NCBI GenBank assembly: GCA_027484885.1
Contig: JAIXSD010000374.1
Location: 1 to 5,882 of the forward strand
Direction: 5' to 3'
DNA: 5,882 nucleotides
DNA from: Rubrivivax sp.
GTDB lineage: Bacteria; Pseudomonadota; Gammaproteobacteria; Burkholderiales; Burkholderiaceae_C
The translations under genes and the position numbers were made by a program. Every line of letters starts with the position of its first letter. Position 1 is the first letter of the stretch. The notes under the pieces are model-generated. The model saw only the letters and a program-made list of their open reading frames with translations, made no database searches and was not told the origin of the DNA. Shown piece after piece: positions 5,574 through 5,882 of the stretch.

Positions 5574-5882
5574 GTGCAAGCCAAACCCGCAGCCAAGAAA
5601 GCGCCGTCAAGCCGAGCGGAGGGCGTGGTCACGCTCGAGCAGGTGGCGGCCCGGGCCGGGGTCTCGCCCAGCACCGTGTCGCGCATCCTGAATGGCACAG
5701 CCACAGTCAGCGAGCTCAAGCGGGCGGCGGTGGACGAGGCCATTCGCACCCTCGGTTTCCGCCCCAACCCGGTGGCGCGCGGACTGGCCGGCGGGCGCAC
5801 CATGAGCATCGGCGTGGTCACACAGCGCATCAGCAGCCCGTTTTACGGCGAGGCGCTCAGCGGCATCGAGGTGGAGCTGGAG
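5574..5882 (+). CDS. LacI-family transcriptional regulator, N-terminal part (runs off the right edge)
   Basis: These 103 codons encode the DNA-binding head and the first strand of the sugar-sensing domain of a LacI/GalR-family repressor. The start is a GTG with AAGGA 6 bases upstream. After a basic, disordered-looking extension of about 18 residues comes the helix-turn-helix VTLEQVAARAGVSPSTVSRILNG (19-41; recognition helix about 31-40), then VSELKRAAVDEAIRTLGFRPN (45-65), and the hinge region NPVARGLAGGRT (65-76), where Leu71 corresponds to the minor-groove leucine of LacI. The sensing domain begins with MSIGVVTQRISSPFYGEALSGIE (77-99), the usual first strand and ligand-facing loop. It is divergent from the glucan-use operon and next to a perfect LacI-type palindrome, so it is very likely the local repressor, probably also autoregulated. 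The inducer (glucose, laminaribiose, cellobiose or similar) cannot be told from this fragment. Confidence 0.95.
   Translation, partial: MQAKPAAKKAPSSRAEGVVTLEQVAARAGVSPSTVSRILNGTATVSELKRAAVDEAIRTLGFRPNPVARGLAGGRTMSIGVVTQRISSPFYGEALSGIEVELE

Noticed and set aside
5540..5830. A minus-strand open frame (96 codons) opposite the LacI-family gene
   Set aside because: The plus strand encodes an unmistakable helix-turn-helix and hinge here; the minus frame shows no family.

Overview
The window looks like an ordinary, compact carbohydrate-use locus of a high-GC Gram-negative bacterium. By eye about two thirds of the bases are G or C, with strongly G/C-ending codons. The surface lipoprotein with an Ala-Pro linker, the Tat-like signal on the binding protein and the gene style suggest a betaproteobacterium, most likely Burkholderiales (Roseateles/Mitsuaria/Rubrivivax-like). 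The taxon is an inference, not something the sequence proves.

Layout, read in the direction of transcription of the main operon (minus strand, right to left): a sugar ABC-transporter substrate-binding protein (5411-4113), a MalF/UgpA-type permease (4116-3208), a MalG/UgpE-type permease (3211-2378), a GH1 beta-glucosidase (2378-1008), a GH16 endo-beta-1,3-glucanase (laminarinase-like) lipoprotein (998-87), and possibly the start of one more gene running off the left edge (83-1). The junctions are very tight (overlaps of 4, 4 and 1 bases, then gaps of 9 and 3), so this reads as one translationally coupled transcription unit with no internal terminator. On the right, a divergent LacI-family regulator starts at a GTG at 5574 (+) and runs off the right edge. 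The 162-base divergent region between 5411 and 5574 holds a perfect 14-base palindrome, TGAAAGCGCTTTCA (5435-5448). This is a classic LacI-family operator form and the probable control point for both transcripts.

Working model: the lipoprotein GH16 enzyme, probably anchored in the outer membrane, cuts beta-1,3-glucan (laminarin type) or mixed-linkage glucan into oligosaccharides. The periplasmic binding protein and the two permeases import them, and the cytoplasmic GH1 enzyme releases glucose. The LacI-family protein would repress the locus until an inducing sugar appears. No ABC ATPase and no TonB-dependent receptor are encoded in the window, so both functions must come from elsewhere or from genes just outside. 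I found no RNA gene, mobile element, CRISPR array or convincing terminator. I did not find a novel system. The points most worth a second look are the operator, the possible sixth operon gene at the left edge, the missing ATPase and the glutamine run in the binding protein.
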